DNA of 7,354 nucleotides from contig JAHWJN010000062.1 of assembly GCA_019348395.1 (NCBI GenBank), positions 1-7,354 on the forward strand, given 5' to 3'. The notes under the pieces are model-generated. The model was not told where the DNA came from, made no database searches, and worked only from the letters and a program-made list of their open reading frames with translations. Shown here in pieces: positions 1 to 7,106 of the stretch; positions within the stretch are counted from its first letter, which is position 1; each line of letters begins with the position of its first letter. Source of the stretch: Chloroflexota bacterium. GTDB lineage: Bacteria; Chloroflexota; Limnocylindria; QHBO01. Position numbers and translations under genes: made by a program.

Positions 1-1178
1 GCTACCGTCCCCTGATCAGCCAGACGCTGGCTCGCGTGGTGGGCGGATCGGTCCAGGTCGAGTTCGTCGTGGCCGATGCGGCCGGCCCGATCCCGGAGCA
101 GGTCGACGAGGAGACGCGGGTCCAGATGCCGCCGCTCTCCGCCGGCGGCAACGCGATCAACCTCAACGCCCGCTACACCTTCACCAACTTCATCGTCGGC
201 TCGGCGAACCGGCTGGCCCACGCGGCCGCGCTCAGCGTCGCCGAACGACCGGGGCATGCCTACAACCCGCTGTTCCTGTACGGCGGGGTCGGGCTGGGCA
301 AGACGCACCTGATGCATGCCATCGGCAACGCGGTGGCCGCGAAGTTCCCGCGCAAGCGGATCCTGTACGCGACCAGCGAGAAGTTCACGAACGACTTCAT
401 CAACTCCATCCGCGAGCAGAAGATGGAGGACTTCCGCGGCCGATACCGGCGCATCGACGTGCTGCTGATCGACGACATCCAGTTCATCGCCGATCGCGAA
501 CGGACCCAGGAGGAGTTCTTCCACACCTTCAACGCGATCCACGAGGCGGGAAAGCAGGTGGTCCTGAGCTCCGACCGGCCCCCCAAGGCGATCACCACGC
601 TCGAGGAGCGCCTCCGCAGCCGATTCGAGTGGGGCCTCATCGCGGACCTGACACCGCCCGACCTGGAAACCCGGATCGCGATCCTGCGCTCGAAGGCGGA
701 GGATCAGCTGCACCTCATCCCGTCCGAGGTGATCGACTTCATCGCGCGCAAGGTGGTGAGCAACGTCCGTGAGCTCGAGGGCGCGCTGAACCGCGTCGTC
801 GCCTACGCGTCGATGAGCGGCATGCCGGTGAACATCGAGCTGGCGTCCGCGGTGCTCAGCAACGTCATGTACAACCCGCGCAAGAAGTCGATCACGCCGC
901 AGCGCATCGTGCGCGCCGTGGCCGACTACTACGGCGTCAACCTCGACCAGCTGCGGAGCTCGAAGCGGGACCGCGCCATCGTCGTCCCGCGCCAGATCGC
1001 GATGTACCTCATGCGCGAGGAGACCGACGTCAGCCTGCTGCGCATCGGCGCGGAGCTCGGCGGCCGCGACCACTCGACCGTGCTGCACGCCTACGACAAG
1101 ATCAACCGCGAGCTCCAGGAGAACGACGAGATGCGGCGTGAGATCAGCGCGGTGCGGGAGATGATCTACTCCGAGTGA
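1..1178 (+). CDS. dnaA: Chromosomal replication initiator protein DnaA (5' partial)
   Basis: DnaA is the AAA+ ATPase that binds DnaA boxes at oriC, opens the duplex and starts helicase loading. The frame is open from the first complete codon at base 3, and the upstream residues (YRPLISQTLARVVGG) read as the end of domain I, so the GTG at 36 is internal and the true start lies before the window. 391 residues are present; full-length DnaA is usually about 450. Numbering from base 3: a short linker (about residues 24-51), Walker A GGVGLGKT (94-101), Walker B LLIDDIQF (154-161), SSDRPP (189-194), the sensor II region RELEGALNRV (256-265), and the domain IV signature GGRDHSTVLHAYDKI (353-367) that contacts the DnaA box. 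All key motifs are intact. The gene ends in TGA directly before the box-rich intergenic region. Identity is certain; only the N-terminus is missing. Confidence 0.98.
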   Translation, partial: YRPLISQTLARVVGGSVQVEFVVADAAGPIPEQVDEETRVQMPPLSAGGNAINLNARYTFTNFIVGSANRLAHAAALSVAERPGHAYNPLFLYGGVGLGKTHLMHAIGNAVAAKFPRKRILYATSEKFTNDFINSIREQKMEDFRGRYRRIDVLLIDDIQFIADRERTQEEFFHTFNAIHEAGKQVVLSSDRPPKAITTLEERLRSRFEWGLIADLTPPDLETRIAILRSKAEDQLHLIPSEVIDFIARKVVSNVRELEGALNRVVAYASMSGMPVNIELASAVLSNVMYNPRKKSITPQRIVRAVADYYGVNLDQLRSSKRDRAIVVPRQIAMYLMREETDVSLLRIGAELGGRDHSTVLHAYDKINRELQENDEMRREISAVREMIYSE

Positions 1179-1221
1179 TCGGCCGGTCAGCCGTCATGGG
1201 CGGTAGCGCACCACGACTTTT

Positions 1222-1271
1222 CGTGGATAACCGGCCCGATCCGGTGGATATCTCGGGGCCGATGTGGACAA
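1222..1271 (-). promoter_or_regulatory. Left DnaA-box cluster of oriC
   Basis: Three boxes lie in the same orientation. CGTGGATAA at 1222-1230 reads TTATCCACG on the minus strand, one mismatch from TTATCCACA. GGTGGATAT at 1243-1251 has two mismatches. TGTGGACAA at 1263-1271 reads TTGTCCACA, the form common in high-G+C bacteria. Box starts are 21 and 20 bp apart, about two helical turns, so the three sites face the same side of the DNA. Confidence 0.8.
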
Positions 1272-1377
1272 TCGTCACGGTCGGTGGAATCCACGGGTAC
1301 TCTCCATCCACCGGTCAGGCCGATTCATCCCCGACCCATCCGACGACGGCGCCATCCTCTCCACCGTGGCGACGACG

Positions 1378-1442
1378 TTATCCGCACCGGTCGGCAGGCA
1401 TGGCTGGAGCGTGGGCAACCGGACTTCTCCACACCGTCCACA
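1378..1442 (+). promoter_or_regulatory. Right DnaA-box cluster of oriC
   Basis: TTATCCGCA (1378-1386) and TTCTCCACA (1425-1433) each differ from TTATCCACA at one position. CCGTCCACA (1434-1442) directly abuts the latter and has two mismatches to TTGTCCACA. A further weak site in the opposite orientation, CGTGGGCAA, lies at 1410-1418. The orientation is opposite to the left cluster, so the two groups point toward each other. Confidence 0.72.
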
Positions 1443-1462
1443 CGCCTACGGGAGACGGCGAC

Positions 1463-1493
1463 TGATGAGTATTCTTACGATGGAACGATAGAG
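1463..1493. other. Candidate DNA unwinding element
   Basis: About 19 of these 31 bases are A or T, which stands out in a strongly G+C-rich window. The stretch follows the tandem boxes at 1425-1442 and precedes the box at 1508-1516, the usual arrangement of a duplex unwinding element beside DnaA boxes. I could not recognise clear DnaA-trio repeats in it. The assignment rests on composition and position only. Confidence 0.45.
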
Positions 1494-1507
1494 AGCCAGA
1501 CTCGATC

Positions 1508-1516
1508 CGTGGACAA
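1508..1516 (-). promoter_or_regulatory. DnaA box near dnaN
   Basis: CGTGGACAA reads TTGTCCACG on the minus strand, one mismatch from TTGTCCACA. It lies 36 bp before the dnaN start codon, so DnaA bound here could influence dnaN expression as well as origin opening. Confidence 0.65.
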
Positions 1517-1551
1517 GTCGACACGCTCCACGGACGCCAAGTGAGGTCAGG

Positions 1552-2678
1552 ATGAACGTCTCGGTCATGCAGGAGAACCTGGCGCGCGGGCTCCAGACGG
1601 TGAGTCGCGCGGTGAGCAGTCGTGCCACCCTGCCCGTGCTCGCCAACGTGCTGCTCAAGACGGAGAACGCCGGCCTCAAGCTGACCGCCACCAACCTCGA
1701 GATCGGGATCAACTGCTGGGTCCCCGGCAAGGTCGCCGAGGAAGGGGAGATCACGGTCCCCGCCAAGCTGCTCACCGATCTCGTCGCCTCGCTCCCGAAC
1801 CAGCGCATCGACCTGGTCCTGTCACCCAAGGATCGGACGCTGAAGCTGACCTGCGGCAACAACCGCTCGAGCATCAAGGGATCGACGCCGAGGAGTTCCC
1901 GGTGATCCCATCGCCCGGCGAGCGACCCACGACCCGGGTCAGCCAGGGAGCGCTGCGCAAGGCGCTGTCCGAGGTCACGTTCGCCGCCGCGACGGACGAG
2001 GCGCGGCCGATCCTGACCGGCGTGCTCACCCGCTTCAGCGGCGACCGGCTGACCCTCGCGGCGGCCGACAACTACCGCATCGCCGTCAAGCAGCTGCCGA
2101 TCCTGGACCCGGTCGAGGACACCAGCCTCGTCGTTCCGGCCCGCTCCTACAGCGAGCTGATGCGCGTCTTAAATGACGCCGACGCGCCGATCGAGATCAC
2201 CGTCACGCCGAACAAGAGCCAGGTGATGTTCCACAGCGAGGGCATCGACCTCGTCAGCCGCCTGATCGAGGGCCAGTTCCCGAACTACGAGCCGGTCATC
2301 CCGACCGGCCACACCTCGCGAGCGGTGATCGACCGCGAGGCCTTCCTGTCCGGAACGCGACGGGCGAGCATCTTCGCTCGCGACAGCGCGAACATCGTGA
2401 AGATCGAGCTGGGCGGCGCCGACGGCGAGGCGGGGGGCGTGGCCATCACGGCGCATGCAGCGGACGTGGGAGACAACGCCGATACGGTGGAGGCGACGCT
2501 GGAGGGGTCGGCCACGAGCATCGCCTTCAATGCGCGCTACCTCATCGATGTGCTGAGCAACCTCGGGGCCGAGGAGGCCGCCCTGGAACTCTCCGGCCCG
2601 CTGGCGCCCGGCGTGATCCGCGGTATCGGCAAGGACGACTACGTCCACGTCATCATGCCGGTCCGGACCGCGTCGTAG
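1552..2678 (+). CDS. dnaN: DNA polymerase III beta sliding clamp DnaN, with an apparent frameshift
   Basis: The beta clamp is a ring dimer that tethers DNA polymerase III to its template. The start ATG at 1552 follows a GAGGT ribosome-binding sequence (1543-1547) and gives the family-typical N-terminus MNVSVMQENLARGL. The frame breaks at 1879-1881: upstream it reads ...NNRSSIKG, and the expected continuation IDAEEFPVIPSP starts at 1881 in another frame. One missing base in a GGN glycine codon (residue 110) explains this exactly, and restoring it gives 375 residues, normal for the family. Downstream hallmarks, numbered after restoration, are AAADNYRIA (170-178), SRLIEGQFPNYEPVIP (236-251) and the C-terminal HVIMPVR (366-372). 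As given, translation would stop after 117 residues, about one of three domains. The gene is essential, so a sequencing or assembly error is more likely than a pseudogene. recF follows. Confidence 0.95.
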
Positions 2679-2730
2679 GGACCTGCCCATGGCGCTCCGC
2701 GCCGAACCGATCCGGGCGGGGCGCGCCACG

Positions 2731-3900
2731 ATGGGAGTGACCCGGCTCGGCCTCGAGAACTTCCGGAGCTACGCCGCGGCCGAGCTGCGCCCCGATCCCG
2801 GGCTGACCGTGGTCGCCGCTCCGAACGGCACCGGCAAGACGAACCTCCTCGAGGCCATCCACGTGGCGGTGACGGGCCGCTCGCACCGCGCGACGGTGGA
2901 GTCCGACCTGGTCCGTCACGGCGCCGGCTTCGCCCGCGTGCGGCTCGAGCTGTCCGGAGGGACGGCGGCGGGCGGAGCCTCCGTCGAGCTGGTGGTGCCG
3001 GCCAGCCCGCCGCCCGACGGTATCCGGAAGCGGCTGACCCTCAACGGCGTGCCACGGCGCGCGGCGACGGTGTCCGAGACCGCCCGCGCGGTCCTCTTCC
3101 GTCCCGAGGAGATGCTCCTCCTCGTCGGATCGCCCTCGGAGCGCCGACGCTTCCTGGACGCCATCGTGTCGCAGCGAGACCGACGTGCCGCGCGTGACCT
3201 GGCCGAGCTGGCGCGGGTCCTCACCCAGCGCAACGCCCTGCTGCGGGCGGTTCGGGCCGAGGAGGCGCCCATCGCCAGCCTGGCGTTCTGGGACGAGCAG
3301 CTGGCGCTGCTCGGTGGACGGGTGACGCGCGCTCGCTTGGATGTGCTCGCCGAGCTCCGCGAGCGGATCGGCCCGTTGCACGATGCGGTGGCCGATCCCG
3401 GAGAACGTGGCGCGTCGGTGACGCTGGTGTACCTCGACAACCTCAAGGAGGCGTGGCCGGATCGCGACCGGGCGGCGGTGGCCCTTCCCGCGGCCGATGA
3501 GCTGAGCGTGGCCTACCGGCGCCGCATCGCCGAGGTGCGCGACAAGGAGGCCTGGAACGGCACGAGCCTGGTCGGGCCACAGCGCGACGACCTGCGCGCC
3601 GAGCTCGGCGGCCGCGACGTCGCCGCGCATGCGAGCCGGGGGCAGCAGCGCACGATCATCCTGGCGCTGAAGCTGGCGGAGACCGACCTGCTCGGCGCCG
3701 ACGGACCCCGGCCGGTGGTCCTGCTCGACGACGTCTTCAGCGAGCTGGATCCGACCCGTGCCGACCGCCTCAGCGAGCTGGTCGCGGGGCGGGGTCAGGT
3801 GATCGTCACCACCGCCGACCCCGGGACGCTCCGTGCTGCTCGCGACCGCGGCGCCGCGGTGTGGCGCATCGTCGACGGCAGCCTGGAGCGCGACGGGTGA
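2731..3900 (+). CDS. recF: DNA replication and repair protein RecF
   Basis: RecF is an SMC/ABC-type ATPase that binds DNA at gaps and works with RecO and RecR to load RecA. The 389-residue product has a Walker A segment APNGTGKT (30-37; the family more often has G in the first position), the ABC signature SRGQQR (302-307) and Walker B VVLLDD (329-334), followed by the SELD turn (337-340). I chose the ATG at 2731 because MGVTRLGLENFRSY aligns end to end with typical RecF N-termini such as E. coli MSLTRLLIRDFRN. An in-frame ATG at 2689 would add 14 residues and has a weak AGGGA seven bases upstream, so it is a real alternative. The gene lies just after dnaN (gap 52 bp, or 10 bp with the earlier start) and its TGA overlaps the next gene's GTG, suggesting one transcript. 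Confidence 0.95.
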   Translation: MGVTRLGLENFRSYAAAELRPDPGLTVVAAPNGTGKTNLLEAIHVAVTGRSHRATVESDLVRHGAGFARVRLELSGGTAAGGASVELVVPASPPPDGIRKRLTLNGVPRRAATVSETARAVLFRPEEMLLLVGSPSERRRFLDAIVSQRDRRAARDLAELARVLTQRNALLRAVRAEEAPIASLAFWDEQLALLGGRVTRARLDVLAELRERIGPLHDAVADPGERGASVTLVYLDNLKEAWPDRDRAAVALPAADELSVAYRRRIAEVRDKEAWNGTSLVGPQRDDLRAELGGRDVAAHASRGQQRTIILALKLAETDLLGADGPRPVVLLDDVFSELDPTRADRLSELVAGRGQVIVTTADPGTLRAARDRGAAVWRIVDGSLERDG

Positions 3901-4241
3901 GCCGGCGCCGATCGACCGCCGCCGGTGCGGCGGTGGGGCAAGCGCTGGCGGCGCGCATGGGACCGGGCGCGGCCGAGCAGCTCGCGGTGGCACAGGTGCG
4001 GCTGGCCTGGAACGAGGTGATGGAGCAGTCGCGCCTGGCGCGAGCGCCGCTCTGGAGCCGGGTCCTCCGCGTCACCGGCGGCACCGTCCACGTCGAGGCG
4101 TCGGACCCGATGCTCGCCCAGGAGCTGAGCCTGCGGCGGGAGGCGCTGCTCTGGGCCGTGAACGAGCGCATGAAGGGCCGGCCCGGGGCGACGATCGTGC
4201 TGCTCGGATTGGCCGTTTCGGTCGGTCACCGCGACGGCTGA
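3897..4241 (+). CDS. dciA: DUF721 / DciA-family protein
   Basis: This 114-residue protein fits the DUF721 family, whose DciA members are thought to help load or control the replicative helicase DnaB in bacteria lacking DnaC or DnaI. Seen in the sequence: a basic N-terminus (SRRR), the family's early tryptophan in LAWNEVM (W38), a central strand-rich segment VLRVTGGTVHVEASDP (56-71), then AQELSLRREALLWAVNER (74-91) and a final hydrophobic strand. The GTG start at 3897 overlaps the recF stop by four bases (GTGA), with GGAG at 3885-3888 eight bases upstream. ATG 3957 would be a shorter alternative. A DUF721 gene directly after recF is the arrangement in actinobacteria, where the mycobacterial homologue has been tied to replication. 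The family call rests on pattern and position; sequence conservation is low, as is usual for the family. Confidence 0.78.
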   Translation: MSRRRSTAAGAAVGQALAARMGPGAAEQLAVAQVRLAWNEVMEQSRLARAPLWSRVLRVTGGTVHVEASDPMLAQELSLRREALLWAVNERMKGRPGATIVLLGLAVSVGHRDG

Positions 4242-4249
4242 CCCCTCCC

Positions 4250-4262
4250 TATACTCGGGGCA
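4250..4262 (+). promoter_or_regulatory. Putative -10 element upstream of the 4293 gene
   Basis: TATACT at 4250-4255 differs from the TATAAT consensus at one base. It is followed by CGGGGCA, which would place transcription start near A4262 and give a leader of about 31 bases without an obvious ribosome-binding sequence. No good TTGACA-like -35 is visible at normal spacing. The same layout, CTAnAnTCGGGG followed by CA, recurs before the DUF151 gene at 6524-6538, which strengthens the call. Confidence 0.5.
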
Positions 4263-4292
4263 GCCATTCACCGCCCGAGCCGTCCGCGTCCC

Positions 4293-6517
4293 ATGAGCAA
4301 TCGTCTCGCCACCCGGATCGGACTCCCGTCCGTCGACGACCGACGGCCCGGTGCCCTCGACGTCGTCGACTTCCACGAGCCGACCACGGGATCGCAGGCG
4401 CGCACGAAGGGGAGCCTCTTCCTGCTCGCCCAGGTCACCGGTTCGGGACCGCATCTCTCCCGCGCCGTTCGCGAGACACTGGACCAGATCGAGCGCGACT
4501 ACTACTACGACCTGTCTGCCGGTGTCGTGGTCGCGCTCGCCAAGGCGCTGAAGAACGCGAACCGACGTCTCTACCATGGTCGCCGCCGCCTCGCGATCCC
4601 GCGACGCAACGGCGTGAGCATCGTCGCGCTCGTCGTCCGCGGCCGCGAGGCACATGTCGCGAAGCTCGGGCCGGCGAGCGCGGTGGTCGTGCGCGACGGC
4701 CGCATGTACGAGGTCCCGCCCCCGCCCCCGGTCACCGACCAGGACCCGCGCGTGCGACAGCGTCGCGTGGCGGGATCCCTGGGCGAGGCGCTCGAGGTGG
4801 AGCCGTTCACCTGGCAGGGCGGTCTTGCTGCCGGCGACCGGCTGGCACTCGCGAGCCGCCACCTGGCCCACGCGGTCGGCGTGGAGGAGCTCAAGCGCGC
4901 GCTGGCGACCATGCGTCCGTCGCAGGCCGTCGAGCACCTGCAGCAGGTCTTCGCCATCCGTGGGGGCACCGGTTCGGATGGGCTGCTGGCCATCGAGATC
5001 GCGGAGCTGTCGGCCACCGTCGCCACCCGTCAGCTCGAGCCGGTGCGGGCCGCCGAGCCCTACGCCGGCCTGCCGGACCAGAGCCCCGTCCCCATGGCCG
5101 ATGCGATCGGCCGCGGTCTGCACCGTGCCGGAGACGCCGCCGAGGGGCTCAAGGCGGCGATCGGCCGCGGGATGGTCACCGTCCTGTCGTGGACCCTCGC
5201 CTTCATCCCGCGTCGCCGGCCCGCGTACCCGCGCACGATTCCACGTACGGCGGAGGTCGAGGGGCGCCGGCGACGGCGGGTGGGCCTGGCCGCGATGGTG
5301 GGCCTGGCGGCGATCATGGCCGCGGGCGTCACGGTCGGCAGCCTGCCATCCGCCCGTCCCACCGAAGCGATCCCGCGGGCGGCCGTCGCCCGCTCCGCGA
5401 TCGCCGAGGCGGTGGAGCTGCTCGGAGTGGTCGAGGATCGCGTCGACGGTGCGGACCTGGTGGACCGTGACCCCGAGCGAGCGGACACGCTGCTGGCGGA
5501 TGCCCGAGGCGCCATCGATCGAGCGGTCGGCGCCGGGGTGTCCGCCACCCAGCTCGACCCGCTGCGGGCGCGGATCGACGAGCGGCTCGATGCCCTCCAC
5601 CGCGTGACCCGCGTGGCGGGGTCGACCTCGTGGCCGATCTCGCATCGGCGTTCGAGGACATCGAGCCGACCGAGATGGTGACCGCCAGCGACGGGTCGCT
5701 CTGGATCACCGAGGCGGGGCGCGGTCGCGTCCTGCGCGTCGATCCGGCGGACGGGACCGTCGAGGTGATCATGCGCGCCGGCCAGGCGCTCCCGTCGGGC
5801 CTCGTGCCGGGACCGCCGTGGCTCATCGCCACTGCCGCCACCGACGTGGTCGTGCTCGATCGCGGCCGCACCGCCTGGCGGATTGACCTCGCGGAGCGTG
5901 TCCCGCGACCGATGACCCTCGCCGGCGTGGACCGGCTGCATTCCCGGACCCGGCTGCTCGGCGCCCTGCAGCATAGGCCGCCGCTCGAGATCTTCAACCT
6001 GTACGCGGTCCACCCGGAGACCGGCGAGATCGGCCGCTGGAGCCCGCCCGCCTTCATCCCCGTCGAGTTCCCCGAGCCATCGGAGCCGTTCCTGCTGGAG
6101 ACCCCGGACCTGAGCCCCGCCGAGGCGCGGGACCTGCGCGTCGACGTCAACGCGTGGCTGCTGCACGCCGGCACGGTCACCCGCGTCGACTTCGGCGTGC
6201 CGCGCGACCAGGCCGACTACTCGCTCGACCCGCCGCCGGACGCCGAGGTCCGGCCGGAGCTCGACTACCGCCTGCTCGACGGGGCCACGGTGGGCGACCG
6301 CGACCAACTGTACGTGTACGACGCGGCGCACGACCGCATCATCGCCTTCGGCCGGGCGGACGGGTCGTTCGTGCGCCAGTGGATGGGGCGGCCCGACAGC
6401 CGCGCGGCCGCCGTGCTGGCGGAGCTGCGTGGACTCTCCGTGGCATCGGTCAGCGACGGGCCTCCGCCGGTGTACCTGCTCACCCTGGATGGGGTGTACC
6501 GGCTCGTCCTCGAATAG
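4293..6517 (+). CDS. Membrane protein with PP2C-like (pseudophosphatase) N-terminus and propeller-like C-terminus, apparent frameshift
   Basis: I do not recognise a named gene. The first frame (4293-5681) and the second (to 6517) join if one base is restored in the G run at 5618-5621; glycine 443 is then followed by VDLVADLASAFEDIEP, giving 741 residues. Residues about 36-238 have the rhythm of a PP2C phosphatase: KGSLFLLAQVTGSG, ALAKALKNANRRLY, NGVSIVALVVRG, KLGPASAVVVRDGRM and GDRLALASRHL. The DGMGG and SDGL aspartates that bind catalytic metals are absent, so activity is doubtful. RRRRR (325-329) precedes one hydrophobic segment (330-351), predicting a cytoplasmic N-terminus and an exported C-terminus. 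Then come a helical stretch (about 363-440) and beta-rich repeats such as SDGSLWITEAGRGRVLRVD that suggest an NHL-like propeller. Two separate genes are possible, but the downstream part from GTG 5630 would lack any export signal. The role is unknown; sensing or signalling is a guess. Confidence 0.7.
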
Positions 6518-6524
6518 CCTTCGC

Positions 6525-6538
6525 TAGAATCGGGGGCA
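6525..6538 (+). promoter_or_regulatory. Putative leaderless -10 element before the DUF151 gene
   Basis: TAGAAT at 6525-6530 differs from TATAAT at one position and lies seven bases before the ATG at 6538. Transcription would start at or one base before that ATG, giving a leaderless mRNA. This agrees with the lack of a ribosome-binding sequence; the GGGGG at 6532-6536 is too close to the ATG to act as one. No -35 match is apparent. Confidence 0.55.
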
Positions 6539-7095
6539 TGGCGGACCAGCCGTTCGGCCGGGTACGGCTCATCGAGATGGTGGTCGAGAGCGTGCGGGTG
6601 CACATGCTCTCCAGCCAGCACGTGGTCATTCTCAAGGAGTCGGAGCAGGACCGATACCTCCCGATCTGGATCGGACCGGCGGAGGCGAATGCGATTGCCA
6701 TGCGATTGCAGGGCCTCACCGTCGAGCGGCCGCTGACCCACGACCTGCTGGTGAGCGTGCTCGAGTCGCTCGCCGCGCGGTTGAGCCGCATCGTCGTCAC
6801 CCACGTCACGGAGGGAACGTTCCACGCCCGGCTGTACATCGAGACGGCCAGCGGCGAGGAGACCGAGGTCGACTCGCGCACGTCCGATGCGATCGCGACG
6901 GCGGTACGGACCGGCGCCTCGATCTACGTCGACCAGCGAGTCCTCGACGAGGCCGGCGTCTCCCCGGACAGCGGCGAGCCCGGCGAGGAGGACGAAGAGA
7001 GCCTCGCGGTCTTCCGTGACTTCGTGAACTCGCTCGACATCGATCTGCCGGGTCGGGGCGAGGGCGAGACGGGGCCACCGCCCGAGGAGTCGTAG
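6538..7095 (+). CDS. Bifunctional nuclease family protein (DUF151)
   Basis: The 185-residue product carries a DUF151 (BFN) domain over about residues 8-142. Visible family hallmarks are YLPIWIGPAEANAIAMRLQG (40-59), RPLTHDLLVSVLESL (64-78), the strand TEGTFHARLYIE (91-102), VDSRTSDAIATAVRTGASIY (111-130; family members usually read DSRPSDA) and VLDEAGV (135-141). An acidic linker (about 143-155) leads to a tail with LAVFRDFVNSLDIDLP, similar to the short C-terminal helix of other members. The family is named for RNase/DNase activity reported for a plant homologue; the bacterial role is not established. The frame is open far upstream, but ATG 6538 gives the correct N-terminus and avoids overlapping the preceding gene, which ends 20 bp before. 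No UVR domain is attached. The protein has no signal peptide and is probably cytoplasmic. Confidence 0.9.
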   Translation: MADQPFGRVRLIEMVVESVRVHMLSSQHVVILKESEQDRYLPIWIGPAEANAIAMRLQGLTVERPLTHDLLVSVLESLAARLSRIVVTHVTEGTFHARLYIETASGEETEVDSRTSDAIATAVRTGASIYVDQRVLDEAGVSPDSGEPGEEDEESLAVFRDFVNSLDIDLPGRGEGETGPPPEES

Positions 7096-7106
7096 CGGGA
7101 CCCTTC

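Larger units (their letters stand above)
1179..1551. other. oriC: Probable chromosomal origin oriC (dnaA-dnaN intergenic region)
   Basis: This 373-bp gap between dnaA and dnaN is the most common place for a bacterial oriC. It contains five near-consensus DnaA boxes: three on the minus strand (1222-1230, 1263-1271, 1508-1516) and two on the plus strand (1378-1386, 1425-1433). Weaker sites include 1243-1251 and 1434-1442. A stretch richer in A+T at 1463-1493 sits between the plus-strand boxes and the last minus-strand box. The short open frames across this region have no recognisable protein content and are not genes. Any dnaN promoter must also lie here, but I see no convincing -35/-10 pair. 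Confidence 0.88.

Noticed and set aside
1175..1465. Small open frames in the dnaA-dnaN gap
   Set aside because: No ribosome-binding sequence or recognisable protein content; the DNA is packed with DnaA boxes and is better explained as oriC.
1470..1481. TATTCT or TACGAT as a dnaN -10 element
   Set aside because: Only four of six consensus matches each, no -35 partner, and the stretch is A+T-rich for a likely different reason (unwinding element).
1870..1905. Programmed frameshift in dnaN
   Set aside because: No slippery heptamer and no known precedent for dnaN; a missing wobble base is simpler.
3833..5470. Plus-strand 545-codon open frame overlapping recF, DUF721 and the 4293 gene
   Set aside because: It is a shadow of three recognisable genes in other frames and is made of low-complexity Arg/Gly/Ala sequence.
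3795..5645. Long minus-strand open frame (616 codons), and others at 2653-3993 and 5060-6331
   Set aside because: They lie antisense to recF and the 4293 gene, are dominated by Arg, Gly, Ala and Pro, and show no domain pattern; long antisense frames are expected in G+C-rich coding DNA.
5635..5649. CCGAT-CTCGC-ATCGG inverted repeat resembling the 7108-7285 palindromes
   Set aside because: It lies inside coding sequence, has a five-base spacer instead of two, and lacks the GTGCC flank; chance is sufficient.
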